Assembly: GCA_934216145.1 (NCBI GenBank)
Contig: CAKQBG010000049.1
Location: 1-14,086 of the forward strand
Reading direction: 5' to 3'
Length of the DNA stretch: 14,086 nucleotides
DNA from: an uncultured Anaeroplasma sp.
GTDB taxonomy: Bacteria > Bacillota_I > Bacilli_A > Acholeplasmatales > Anaeroplasmataceae
Shown here: positions 1 to 7,415 of the stretch, one piece after another
How the letters are laid out: every line of letters starts with the position of its first letter
Numbering within the stretch: position 1 is the stretch's first letter
Notes under the pieces: generated by a model
Database searches by the model: none
The model's input: only the letters and a program-made list of their open reading frames with translations
What the model was told of the DNA's origin: nothing
Position numbers and translations under genes: made by a program

Positions 1-72
1 ATAATAACAAATAACACAATTACTAAAATTTATTTATAATTTTATCACTTAATTCCACTTTCTACTTGAAAT

Positions 73-315
73 TCAGCCCTTTTTATAAATATTACTCATA
101 TCATTAATATTTAAATTGACTAATTCATCTATTTCACTTTTATCTAATGGCTTACCTTGAGTTTTATTTAAATTTAAAATAAAAGATTTTAACAATAAAG
201 CCCAAGAGGTTAGAAGAGGGAATATTGAATAATCTTTTATAATCACAATCCATGGCACTCCAAGCTTAAGCTTCTTAGGTGGAATTAGATGAATTCTAAC
301 ACAATCTGGGCCCAT
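73..315 (-). CDS. Hypothetical 80-aa protein, possibly a gene remnant
   Basis: I do not recognise this protein. It has an N-terminal half rich in beta-type and aromatic residues, with IPPKKLKLGVPW at about residues 11-22 and a hydrophobic stretch (SIFPLLTSWALLL) at about 30-42. The C-terminal part is helical and charged. It ends at a TGA stop. The only ATG (313-315) has no Shine-Dalgarno sequence: the bases before it read ACATTAGATCTA. The frame stays open upstream for another 14 codons to a TAA at 358-360, with no ATG, GTG or TTG, so the reading frame may be the tail of a longer protein or a decayed gene. No terminator is visible behind it in 1-72. The regular protein-like composition argues against pure chance, but expression is uncertain. 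Confidence 0.4.
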   Translation of the reverse strand: MGPDCVRIHLIPPKKLKLGVPWIVIIKDYSIFPLLTSWALLLKSFILNLNKTQGKPLDKSEIDELVNLNINDMSNIYKKG

Positions 316-444
316 TAGATCTAATGTTGTATGATATACATCATTACATTTTTTTAATTACTTATTTATAATAAAATTTTTCTTCCTTTTAAATTATCAT
401 ATTATAAAATTATTTAAAAATAAATATATTTAAATAAATTACCA

Positions 445-473
445 TTTAGCTTATAATAAAGTTGTGCTAAAAT
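445..473 (+). promoter_or_regulatory. Candidate promoter for the HD/AAC(3) unit
   Basis: TTTAGC at 445-450, a 17-bp spacer and TAAAAT at 468-473, preceded by TG one base upstream (TGCTAAAAT), give an extended -10 element. A second possible -10, TATAAT, lies at 452-457. The Shine-Dalgarno AGAGG at 479-483 sits 8 nt before the ATG at 492, so the leader would be very short. This is read from the sequence only. Confidence 0.45.
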
Positions 474-491
474 AGCATAGAGGTTAGGATA

Positions 492-956
492 ATGGAAAAG
501 GAATTTTTAGATTTAATAGAGCCTATAATTAGTAAAGAAAGCTATCAATCAATGAAAAATTATAGACATCATGGAAATACATCTACATATGATCATTCAA
601 TAAGTGTTGCTTATCTATGTTATAAATATCATAAAAAGCATAACTCAAAAATAGATCTTAAGTCATTAATAAGAGGCGCTTTACTACATGATTATTATTT
701 ATATGATTGGCATCACACTAAAGAGGGACATCGTTTCCATGGATTAAGACATCCTAAAACATCATTAAAAAATGCTAAAAGAGATTATGGACCTCTAAAT
801 AAAATTGAAATAGATATAATAATACACCATATGTTTCCTCTAGTAATACTTCCACCTCTAACAAAAGCTGGATGGATAGTTAGCTATTATGATAAGGTCG
901 CAACAAAAAATGATTATAAAAAGAAAAAGGAAAAGCTAGCAAATGATATTAAATAA
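492..956 (+). CDS. HD-domain metal-dependent phosphohydrolase
   Basis: This 154-aa soluble protein carries the HD-superfamily metal-binding pattern: H35 (YDHS), the H66-D67 doublet (LLHDYY), histidines H112-H113 (IIHHMFP) and D134 (YYDK). The family hydrolyses phosphomonoesters, phosphodiesters or nucleotides with divalent metals, but the substrate cannot be read from the sequence. The small size and single domain resemble stand-alone HD proteins common in Firmicutes. The start is supported by AGAGG 8 nt upstream. The 3' end overlaps the next gene by 14 nt, so the two are very likely co-transcribed and translationally coupled. No signal peptide or membrane segment is visible, so it should be cytoplasmic. 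The fold assignment is firm and the reaction unknown. Confidence 0.85.
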   Translation: MEKEFLDLIEPIISKESYQSMKNYRHHGNTSTYDHSISVAYLCYKYHKKHNSKIDLKSLIRGALLHDYYLYDWHHTKEGHRFHGLRHPKTSLKNAKRDYGPLNKIEIDIIIHHMFPLVILPPLTKAGWIVSYYDKVATKNDYKKKKEKLANDIK

Positions 957-1719
957 CCTAATAATAGATTTAAAAAATATGGGATTAAATCCTACTGATA
1001 CAGTACTAATTCATTCCTCATGTAAAAAAATAGGATATGACGCGAATGATATTTTAGATACATTAATGGATTATTTTAAGGATGGTCTTCTTATTCTTCC
1101 CTCTCATACGTGGGCAACTATAAATGAAACAAATCCTATATATAATCCTTTAACATCTCTACCTTGTGTAGGAATACTACCTACTTTATTTATGAAAAGA
1201 GAAAAGGTCTATCGTTCTTTACATCCAACACATAGTGTTTTGGCATATGGTAATTCTTCTTTTGAATTTATCAAAGGAGAAGAATATAATAATACTCCTG
1301 CTACACCTCATGGTGTATATGATAGATTAAGAGAAAAAAATGCTAAAATATTATTAATAGGAGTAGGAAATGAAAGAAATACCTTTATTCACTCTGTTGA
1401 AGAGGTATTAAATATTCCTAACCGATTAAGTGATACTCCAATGCATTTATGTATAAAAAAAGATAATATATTAATAGATTCTTATATGAGAAAGCATTAT
1501 AATCCTAAAAATCCTCATATCTCTATGGATTTTCCTAAGCTAGATAAAGCCTTTTTAACTCTTAAGGCTATGGAAGAACATAGCTTTGGAAATGCTAAAG
1601 TATTAGTATGTGATGCGAATAAAATATTCTATATAACTAGACATATTCTAAGAAAAAATCCAGAAATTATTGTTAATGAAAAATATATTGATGATTCTTT
1701 ATGGAATGATTTATTATAA
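943..1719 (+). CDS. AAC(3)-family aminoglycoside N-acetyltransferase-like protein (YokD-like)
   Basis: At 258 aa this matches the length and motif order of the AAC(3) (antibiotic_NAT) family, acetyl-CoA-dependent N-acetyltransferases. Landmarks are the N-terminal HSS motif (24-26), LPSHTW (52-57), the family-typical RSLHPTHSV (91-99), the TPHGVYDRL segment and ILLIGVGNERNTFIH. The ATG overlaps the HD gene by 14 nt. The nearest Shine-Dalgarno, AAGG at 927-930, is 12 nt upstream, which is rather long. Family members include true aminoglycoside 3-N-acetyltransferases and chromosomal proteins of other or unknown substrate, such as Bacillus YokD. Nothing here (no IS, integron or plasmid signature) marks it as an acquired resistance gene, so a housekeeping or specialised acetyltransferase is at least as likely. 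Confidence 0.85.
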   Translation: MILNNLIIDLKNMGLNPTDTVLIHSSCKKIGYDANDILDTLMDYFKDGLLILPSHTWATINETNPIYNPLTSLPCVGILPTLFMKREKVYRSLHPTHSVLAYGNSSFEFIKGEEYNNTPATPHGVYDRLREKNAKILLIGVGNERNTFIHSVEEVLNIPNRLSDTPMHLCIKKDNILIDSYMRKHYNPKNPHISMDFPKLDKAFLTLKAMEEHSFGNAKVLVCDANKIFYITRHILRKNPEIIVNEKYIDDSLWNDLL

Positions 1720-1730
1720 AATATAATTAT

Positions 1731-1770
1731 AAAGGGCTATGAAAATTTATTTTGTTTCATAGCCTTTTTT
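1731..1770 (+). terminator. Intrinsic terminator after the AAC(3) gene
   Basis: GGCTATGAAA (1735-1744) pairs perfectly with TTTCATAGCC (1755-1764) across a 10-nt loop and is followed by TTTTTT (1765-1770). It lies 11 nt after the stop codon. Confidence 0.92.
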
Positions 1771-1804
1771 ATATACTATATTAATTTAGAATTATAAGTA
1801 ATTA

Positions 1805-1843
1805 TTCACTAAGAATTAAAAATCCAGTTCATTAAAACTGGAT
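1805..1843 (-). terminator. Intrinsic terminator of the pectinesterase/DUF2156/DUF697 operon
   Basis: ATCCAGTT (1822-1829) and AACTGGAT (1836-1843) form an 8-bp stem with a 6-nt loop. On the minus strand the stem is followed by TTTTAATTCTT. It lies just behind the TAG stop at 1850-1852. The T tract is interrupted, so efficiency may be moderate. Confidence 0.7.
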
Positions 1844-1849
1844 AATTTA

Positions 1850-2347
1850 CTATGGTCTAAATAAATCTTCAGGCTTAACTGAATAATTAAACTTCTCTTC
1901 ATCATTTAATACAATAAAGCCAGGGAAGCTAGTTTGGAAAACATCTCCTCTTAATGTTAAACCAGCCTTAGCTCTTTCAGGATCAATAGATTTATAGCCA
2001 ACAGGAGCGAATAAAGGAGTAATACCCTTTTCCTTAGATTGCTTAACAAAATCGATTCTAAATTTATCCTGCATAATAGCATATTGAGGATAAATTGATG
2101 GAAATACTACAACAGCGTATAAAACTCCATCTCTTTTCATAATAATATTAGGGAAATTTAAATTAGGATAACCATGTTCAAGCTTAAATCCTTTAGGAAC
2201 AACACAGTTTTCAACTACATAATTAATAGCCATGGCTAATAATTCTTGTGCAGGAATCTTATCTTCTTCCTTTACAACCTCAGGACAACCATCAGCCCAA
2301 ACACTTTCTGGAATATTTTGATTTAGGTTATTTTCGTTATTTTGCAT
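1850..2347 (-). CDS. Conserved-looking hypothetical protein, 165 aa
   Basis: I do not recognise a named family. The first 20 or so residues are Asn/Gln/Glu-rich and probably disordered (MQNNENNLNQ). A mixed alpha/beta domain follows, with a helix around AQELLAMAINYVVEN, a Gly/Pro/Asn-rich turn (KLEHGYPNLNFPN), a hydrophobic strand VLYAVVVFPS and a second half ending FRP. There is no signal peptide or membrane helix. It is the last gene of the unit: its ATG lies inside the end of the DUF697-like gene (11-nt overlap), and a terminator follows. The strand-helix pattern around residues 70-115 could suggest a small nuclease-like or sensor fold, but no catalytic motif is evident and I assign no function. 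Confidence 0.75.
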   Translation of the reverse strand: MQNNENNLNQNIPESVWADGCPEVVKEEDKIPAQELLAMAINYVVENCVVPKGFKLEHGYPNLNFPNIIMKRDGVLYAVVVFPSIYPQYAIMQDKFRIDFVKQSKEKGITPLFAPVGYKSIDPERAKAGLTLRGDVFQTSFPGFIVLNDEEKFNYSVKPEDLFRP

Positions 2348-3278
2348 CTACCTTTACCTCTTTTTCTTTATTTGATGAGAAGAAACGAACAACCTTTCTA
2401 GGGAAAAAGGCAATTGTTTCTGCTATAACCTGTGGAATGATTAATAAAGCCTCTTTATAAGCACTAGCTCTAATAGTATCCTTTGTAACATAAGCTCCAT
2501 CGCTATATAGATATCTTCTAGCTACACAGCCAATTCTAATAGTTAATAGCGCATTTGCAGCACCATCTAAAACAGATTCTAAAACCTTACCAAGCATTGG
2601 AATCTCTTGAATTGCTGATAAGGCTGTTTTAGGAACAACATCCTCAATCTTTAAATTCTCTAATCCATCCGCAATTAATGCTGTTGCAAAAACATTAACT
2701 GTAAGCTTAGATAAATTAGTCATTGATGGTCTAAAGCCACATCTTTCAACAAGTTGCTTAATCATTCTTAAATTTACTGCAAATACTGTAATCATATCAA
2801 ATCTACCATTTTGACAAATAGCAGTAGAAATCATAACAGTTTTCGCATTTGATATTATTATACCATTTAATTGCTTTCTAATACAATGCTCAAATACATA
2901 ATTTAAATTAAAAAGTAATTCATCAGGATTTTTATAATTAACAAGCATCATCATTTCTTCATTAGGTAAATCATTATTTTTAACAATTACCTTAGCTACC
3001 TTCTTGTAAACTCGAATAGCTTCTCCACTTCTATCATCCAATGATGTGACAATAGAAAGAGATGGACTCTTGATGATTGCGACAACAGGCCAAACTATAC
3101 CTAATATAACTAATAAAACAGCTAAAACATAAAAGCCAATTTCTAAATAAATAGAAATATTACTAAGCTTCTCACCAATATTAAGAATTGATGACAATAA
3201 TATTAATGCGAAAACAACTAAGCATGTTACCGCTATTACATAAAATAAAAACCTCGATTTATTCTTCTTTTTCTTCAC
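2337..3278 (-). CDS. Two-TM DUF697 (YcjF-like) membrane protein
   Basis: The likely start is GTG at 3276-3278, 7 nt downstream of GGGAGGT (3286-3292). An ATG at 3314 in the same frame would add 12 residues without that ribosome site. The product is about 313 aa: a Lys-rich N-terminus, two transmembrane helices (about 10-32 and 43-69) and a cytoplasmic helical domain. The segment AVNLRMIKQLVERCGFRP, then TALIADGLEN and Gly-rich helices, resembles DUF697 of YcjF, a membrane protein often found near dynamin- or Era-like GTPases. No GTPase gene lies in this window. The C-terminus is charged (SNKEKEVKVDAK). The start overlaps the DUF2156 gene by 20 nt, so the two are coupled. The family call is reasonable and the molecular role is unknown. 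Confidence 0.75.
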   Translation of the reverse strand: MKKKKNKSRFLFYVIAVTCLVVFALILLSSILNIGEKLSNISIYLEIGFYVLAVLLVILGIVWPVVAIIKSPSLSIVTSLDDRSGEAIRVYKKVAKVIVKNNDLPNEEMMMLVNYKNPDELLFNLNYVFEHCIRKQLNGIIISNAKTVMISTAICQNGRFDMITVFAVNLRMIKQLVERCGFRPSMTNLSKLTVNVFATALIADGLENLKIEDVVPKTALSAIQEIPMLGKVLESVLDGAANALLTIRIGCVARRYLYSDGAYVTKDTIRASAYKEALLIIPQVIAETIAFFPRKVVRFFSSNKEKEVKVDAK

Positions 3279-4158
3279 TAATAATACCTCCCAAATTAGT
3301 ATAATATTCTTCAAACTTTAAAGGCTTTAAATCATTATAAAGCTTTTCTTTATCTAAATTACCTAAATGACACTCTAAATTAATATATCTTGCAGACTTA
3401 GAAATAACCTTTGCGGTTTGAGATATAGTAACCTCTAAAAGACCTGGCTTATTTAGACATAAAAAGAAATGAACATACCCAACATTATTATTCAAATGAA
3501 ATATACTTATAGAATAAATCTCACCATTTTCATTTTGAATAATTAGACATTTTAATTCAAGCTCATATAAATGCTCCATAACCTTTTTAAGCATATTTAA
3601 GGATGGATAGAAATATGGATCCTTACTTCTATTAATATCTTCATTTTGCCAAACACTAATAAATTCTAATATTCTAGTAAAATCTTCCTTTTTAGATAAT
3701 TTAAAGAAAACATTCTTATTTTCTTTCATAAATTTGTTGTATTTCAAAAAAAATGGCTTTAATCCTTTATTATTAAATAAAGCTAATGAATCACTTAAAT
3801 ATATATAATTAGAATATAAAGGATTAGGAGAAGTTACAAAATTAAAATTTCTTTTAAGTTTGTCATCAATTCCAACAATCTTAAAATCAATACCATTTTC
3901 CCAGGCATCCTCTTTTATGTCAAATAAGGCCATCTTTAAATTACCATTACCAATTGGTGGGTAATAGCAAATTCCAACTTCTGGTATTAATAATCTAATA
4001 AAACAAAAATCATTATTAAAACAAATTTCAGGTTTATATAAATCACTCCATATAAATAAGTAAATAGGATCAAGCTCACATAACCAAAAGTTATAATCAT
4101 CAATTATTCTTTTTAAATGTTTAACATCTAAGAAACCATATTTATGAAAGTTTATCAC
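3259..4158 (-). CDS. DUF2156 (LPG-synthase C-terminal-like) acyltransferase-fold protein
   Basis: The protein is about 299 aa from GTG 4156-4158, chosen because AGGTGAT (4163-4169) lies just upstream. Another GTG at 4165-4167 adds three residues. It resembles stand-alone DUF2156 proteins, which have a tandem GNAT-like fold related to the catalytic half of lysyl-phosphatidylglycerol synthases (MprF). Recognisable elements are the early FIWSDLYKPEI block, an ICYYPPIG segment, GIDFKIVGID, SNYIYLSDSLALFNNKGLK (the family's DYIYd...L.GkK region) and the following KYNKFMKEN, where KRN..N.F is usual. No membrane segment is present, so it is cytoplasmic rather than an MprF flippase-synthase. Substrate and acyl donor are unknown. 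The 5' end overlaps the pectinesterase-like gene by 17 nt. Confidence 0.8.
   Translation of the reverse strand: MINFHKYGFLDVKHLKRIIDDYNFWLCELDPIYLFIWSDLYKPEICFNNDFCFIRLLIPEVGICYYPPIGNGNLKMALFDIKEDAWENGIDFKIVGIDDKLKRNFNFVTSPNPLYSNYIYLSDSLALFNNKGLKPFFLKYNKFMKENKNVFFKLSKKEDFTRILEFISVWQNEDINRSKDPYFYPSLNMLKKVMEHLYELELKCLIIQNENGEIYSISIFHLNNNVGYVHFFLCLNKPGLLEVTISQTAKVISKSARYINLECHLGNLDKEKLYNDLKPLKFEEYYTNLGGIISEEKEE
3286..3292 (-). promoter_or_regulatory. Shine-Dalgarno fixing the DUF697-like gene start
   Basis: GGGAGGT on the minus strand lies 7 nt before GTG 3276-3278. It is embedded in the codons for the LGG near the end of the DUF2156 protein. It makes the GTG far more likely than the ATG at 3314. 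Confidence 0.85.
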
Positions 4159-5029
4159 TAATATCACCTACATTTTTCATAATGCTATTACATAAGCTAT
4201 CATCATTATTTATATTAATTATTTCATCATTTATAGTTGAAGCTTTAACTAAAAGTCTACCAGTACCGATATCCTCTTCATGCATTCTAATTACTTCCAT
4301 AATAATATTACCTTTGAATTTACATTCAATAAAAGAAGCTTTAGGATCAATAGGAAGTAATGACTTATTAGGAAACCACCATCTACCTAAATAACATTCA
4401 GTTTCTATAGCCTTAGTAAATATACATTTAATGAATACTAATCCATATGAATTATTATTATAGGTATTAGGAGCTATATAATAGCTTTTATTACTTTTTT
4501 TAGCATATATATTACAATTAATGAAATAACAATCAGCAGAACCAAATATAAAATCAACATCACCCTCAATATAAGAATTAATAATATAATTATTACTTCC
4601 ATAATCAACATATAATGTATCCTGATTGCCTATAAATCTACAATTATTAATAAATAAATCAGATATTTCAGATTTAAAGGCAACTGCCTGTCTTCCACTC
4701 CTATCATTTAAACCATTATTGTAGGAATTAACAACTGTAACATTCTCCATATGAAAGCCTCTAGCACTAGTAGAAATAGTTAATGTAGCACTTCCTGTAG
4801 TGCCATATTTTTTCACTCCATCCCCACCTAACCCCTTAGGAATAATAGAACCATTATTTGCGTTAAAATTTATAATTGAATTACTTCTTCCCTTTATAGT
4901 GATATTAGGAGTTTTAACAATAACCTTTTCAAAATATTCTTTATCATCTAAATAAATGACATCATTTTCATTTGCTAAATATAATGCTTTAGCTAATGAT
5001 ATATTATTTTTCTTTAAATCAAAAATCAT
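4142..5029 (-). CDS. Pectinesterase-like (carbohydrate esterase family 8) protein without signal peptide
   Basis: At 295 aa this is a right-handed beta-helix protein with the CE8 pectin methylesterase signatures. QAVAF (Q114), GNQDTLY (Q136, D137 acid/base), GDVDFIFGSA (D159 nucleophile) and YLGRWW (R216, W218) are all present, as is the upstream GTTGSATLTI...GFHMENVTV region. The family removes methyl esters from polygalacturonate. Unlike typical secreted pectinesterases, translation starts MIFDLKKNN with no signal peptide or lipobox, so the enzyme should be cytoplasmic, perhaps acting on imported oligogalacturonides or another uronate methyl ester. LGRWW replaces the common LGRPW. The start is supported by AGAGG 7 nt upstream. 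It is the first gene of a four-gene unit that has no obvious pectin lyase, hydrolase or transporter. Confidence 0.88.
   Translation of the reverse strand: MIFDLKKNNISLAKALYLANENDVIYLDDKEYFEKVIVKTPNITIKGRSNSIINFNANNGSIIPKGLGGDGVKKYGTTGSATLTISTSARGFHMENVTVVNSYNNGLNDRSGRQAVAFKSEISDLFINNCRFIGNQDTLYVDYGSNNYIINSYIEGDVDFIFGSADCYFINCNIYAKKSNKSYYIAPNTYNNNSYGLVFIKCIFTKAIETECYLGRWWFPNKSLLPIDPKASFIECKFKGNIIMEVIRMHEEDIGTGRLLVKASTINDEIININNDDSLCNSIMKNVGDISDKLS
4163..4169 (-). promoter_or_regulatory. Shine-Dalgarno deciding the DUF2156 start
   Basis: AGGTGAT on the minus strand matches the 3' part of the consensus AGGAGGTGAT and ends 4 nt before GTG 4156-4158. The upstream GTG 4165-4167 overlaps this site, so it is an unlikely start. 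Confidence 0.65.
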
Positions 5030-5048
5030 ATAAAATACCTCTAGTAGA

Positions 5049-5054
5049 ATTATA
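5049..5054 (-). promoter_or_regulatory. Candidate -10 element for the pectinesterase-like operon
   Basis: TATAAT on the minus strand lies 19 nt upstream of the ATG at 5029. No good TTGACA-like -35 is spaced properly; TTTTCT at 5072-5077 is the nearest candidate. A new unit is expected here because a terminator for potD lies just upstream. Confidence 0.4.
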
Positions 5055-5099
5055 TTCTATTTAATTCAAAAAGAAAAGCATTTTCATAAAATGATAATA

Positions 5100-5135
5100 T
5101 TATAAAAATAAAAATGATGCTTATTAGGCATCATT
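5100..5135 (-). terminator. Intrinsic terminator of the potABCD operon
   Basis: AATGATGC (5113-5120) and GCATCATT (5128-5135) form an 8-bp stem with a 7-nt loop. On the minus strand it is followed by TTTTATTTTTATA. It begins 8 nt after the potD stop codon. Confidence 0.88.
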
Positions 5136-5143
5136 AATATTTA

Positions 5144-6538
5144 TTACGCACGTGCATTATTGAATGTTGTATTAATGCTATTAATATATGTTCTTGGGAA
5201 TGCAGAAAGTATATTACCTTTAACTATATCCTTATCATAATATTTACCAAAAGCAATGCTAGTCACATAATCATAAATAGTAGAATATAGAGTTGTATTG
5301 CTTATAGATGTTGATTTAATTTCTTCTTTAAACAAATCCTCATCCTCTTGAGTTAATGTAAGTAATTCCTTTGTTTCAGGATTACTATACTTCAAATCAA
5401 TAATTTTATTATAAACAGATAAATATGGAGTATTATAATCTACATAATAGGTATTGCTGTATGCAGGAGTATATTCTACATCATTAACTGTAATAGAATT
5501 AGAAATCATAAAATCAATAAACTTATGAGCTAGCTCTTGATTAGATGATTGATTAGAAATAACCAAATTATCACAAAAGGCAATAGTATCATTAGGAATA
5601 AATAAATCAAAGCCAATTGAATATGATTTACCATTTATATTGTATTCTCCATCATCTTTTGTTATTTCATTTAAAACATTAATTAGTTCATCTATTTTTG
5701 CATCATTATTAGTATAAGCATTTAAAACTGTTTCAGTAGCGTTCTCACAATAATAATATAAGAAATCTCCAGTCCACATAAAACCAATATCTAAATTTCC
5801 TGCAACTATATCCTTCTTTATATTATCATTACCCCAAGCATCAAACTTTACTCCTTTAACTAAATCTTTAATTTGAGATAGCTTAGAAGAAGGAAGCTCT
5901 TCATAGGTATTAAAATCCAAACCTTCATCCTCAAAATACTTACATGCAGCATAATAAGCATGAATACTAGAATCATACATTGCTATTTTAGTTCCAACTG
6001 GGGTTTTACTTCTGTCAAATAATATACTCCATGAATTCTTTTCATTTTTTATAGTATTTTCAAGTCCTGAAACCTCAGTTGAATACATAATTCCCCATGT
6101 ACCACATAAATAAGGAGTAGAATAATCACTAATAGTTTCATTTTCCTTATCAACATCACTAGTTTGCTTATGCATTTCTTCATATATTGCTTTAACAGGA
6201 GCGATTAATTCTTGATTCTTATATGCTGTCAAGCCATACTTATCAAAATCAATCTTTAATAGCATATTATTACGATACATCTTTTCAACCATATAATCAC
6301 TAGGACATATTACATCATAAACAGTTGTGCCAGCTCTAACCTTTGAATAGAATATTTCATTACTATCTCCAAGGTCCATAACAACATCACAATTATATTT
6401 ATTCTCAAATGCAGTAATTAATGATTCATCAATATATTCTCCCCAGTTAAGAAATAATAGTTTCTCTCTTCCAGCACAGGAAGAAATAGTTAAAGCAATA
6501 ATAAATATTAAAAGTAAACTACTTAGTTTTCTTTTCAT
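5144..6538 (-). CDS. potD: Spermidine/putrescine ABC transporter substrate-binding lipoprotein
   Basis: This is a 464-aa extracellular solute-binding protein. The N-terminus is a lipoprotein signal (MKRK, hydrophobic core, lipobox ISSC with C21), so the mature protein should be anchored to the outer face of the membrane. FLNWGEYID (29-37) matches the PotD NW.EYV region, with W32 and Y35 at positions that bind polyamine in E. coli PotD. The segments PSDYMVEKMYRNNML, STPYLCGTWGI, GNLDIGFMWTGD and AFCDNLVIS follow the PotD order. The protein is about 100 residues longer than E. coli PotD (348 aa), through extra loops such as HKQTSDVDKENET. The substrate is inferred from the operon and could be another cation. 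AAGGAAG about 8 nt upstream supports the ATG. The 5' end overlaps potC by 20 nt. Confidence 0.9.
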   Translation of the reverse strand: MKRKLSSLLLIFIIALTISSCAGREKLLFLNWGEYIDESLITAFENKYNCDVVMDLGDSNEIFYSKVRAGTTVYDVICPSDYMVEKMYRNNMLLKIDFDKYGLTAYKNQELIAPVKAIYEEMHKQTSDVDKENETISDYSTPYLCGTWGIMYSTEVSGLENTIKNEKNSWSILFDRSKTPVGTKIAMYDSSIHAYYAACKYFEDEGLDFNTYEELPSSKLSQIKDLVKGVKFDAWGNDNIKKDIVAGNLDIGFMWTGDFLYYYCENATETVLNAYTNNDAKIDELINVLNEITKDDGEYNINGKSYSIGFDLFIPNDTIAFCDNLVISNQSSNQELAHKFIDFMISNSITVNDVEYTPAYSNTYYVDYNTPYLSVYNKIIDLKYSNPETKELLTLTQEDEDLFKEEIKSTSISNTTLYSTIYDYVTSIAFGKYYDKDIVKGNILSAFPRTYINSINTTFNNARA

Positions 6539-7415
6539 AATCTATTCTTCCTTTCACAATATTATAAAGGACAATTACAACTATCATAAATAATGTTAAC
6601 GTAGTTGAGAAAGCATAAACACCAGGGAATAAAGACTTTTTACCAATTGATGAATAAATCCAAATTGATAAAGTATTATAGCCATTACCAGTAGTGAAAT
6701 AACCAACAACGAAATCCTCAAATGAAATTGTAAATGCTAAAACCATACCAGAGAAAATTCCGCCTCTAATTGCAGGAATAATAACCTTAACAATAGATTT
6801 AAAAGGCTTAATACCTAAATCCATAGATGCTTCAAGCATATTAGGGTCAATCTCCTTCATTTTAGGTAAAACTGATAGGAATATATATGGTAATATGAAA
6901 TATATATGAGCAATTAAAATAGTCCAAAAGCCAAATATATGATTATTAATAGGTAATAAAGCAGAGAATACTAGCATTAATGAAATACCTGTAACTATAT
7001 CTGCATTTAATAAAGGAATATTATTTAATAATGATAATCTAGCTTTAATTTTTGGAGGTAGAAAATACGCTCCAATTGCAAAGAATGTACCCAATACAGT
7101 CGCAATTAATGTCGCAAGTATACTAGTCTTAAAGGTATTAATAATCGAATCATTAAGAGTTCTTTTATCAAACATATGAATATAATTTGAGAAGGTAAAT
7201 GATTCAAATTGAGTAGTTGAATCAGATGAATTAAATGATTGTATCGCAATTACTATAACAGCAAAATATAGCATAAATATAGCGAATACTAGTAAAATCT
7301 TACTAATAATCTTCCAAGTAAGCTTTAAAACCTTATGCTCTTTAAAGCCATATTCTTCTATTGTTGCTCTAACATAATCATTGGGATTATAAGGACGTAC
7401 TTCTTCATTCATCAT
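6519..7415 (-). CDS. potC: Spermidine/putrescine ABC transporter permease PotC
   Basis: This 298-aa BPD-type permease has about six membrane helices. The cytoplasmic EAA loop reads EASMDLGIKPFKSIVKVIIP, the surface that docks onto PotA. The C-terminal FEDFVVGYFTTG...TLSIWIYSS is characteristic of PotC. A roughly 30-residue hydrophilic N-terminus (EVRPYNPNDYVRATIEEYG) precedes the first helix and makes it longer than E. coli PotC (264 aa). AAGGAG (7427-7432) is 11 nt upstream of the first of two adjacent ATGs. The start overlaps the potB stop as ATGA. Confidence 0.93.
   Translation of the reverse strand: MMNEEVRPYNPNDYVRATIEEYGFKEHKVLKLTWKIISKILLVFAIFMLYFAVIVIAIQSFNSSDSTTQFESFTFSNYIHMFDKRTLNDSIINTFKTSILATLIATVLGTFFAIGAYFLPPKIKARLSLLNNIPLLNADIVTGISLMLVFSALLPINNHIFGFWTILIAHIYFILPYIFLSVLPKMKEIDPNMLEASMDLGIKPFKSIVKVIIPAIRGGIFSGMVLAFTISFEDFVVGYFTTGNGYNTLSIWIYSSIGKKSLFPGVYAFSTTLTLFMIVVIVLYNIVKGRIDYEKKTK

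Noticed and set aside
943..1719. Calling the AAC(3)-family gene an acquired antibiotic-resistance determinant
   Set aside because: No mobile element, cassette site or composition change surrounds it, and many family members are chromosomal with other or unknown substrates.
2248..2460. Plus-strand 70-aa open frame
   Set aside because: It lies antisense over the junction of the unknown and DUF697-like genes, which have coherent overlaps and ribosome sites, and its product shows no domain.
4182..4394. Plus-strand 70-aa open frame
   Set aside because: Antisense shadow of the pectinesterase-like gene. Its hydrophobicity comes from the complementary AT-rich codons.
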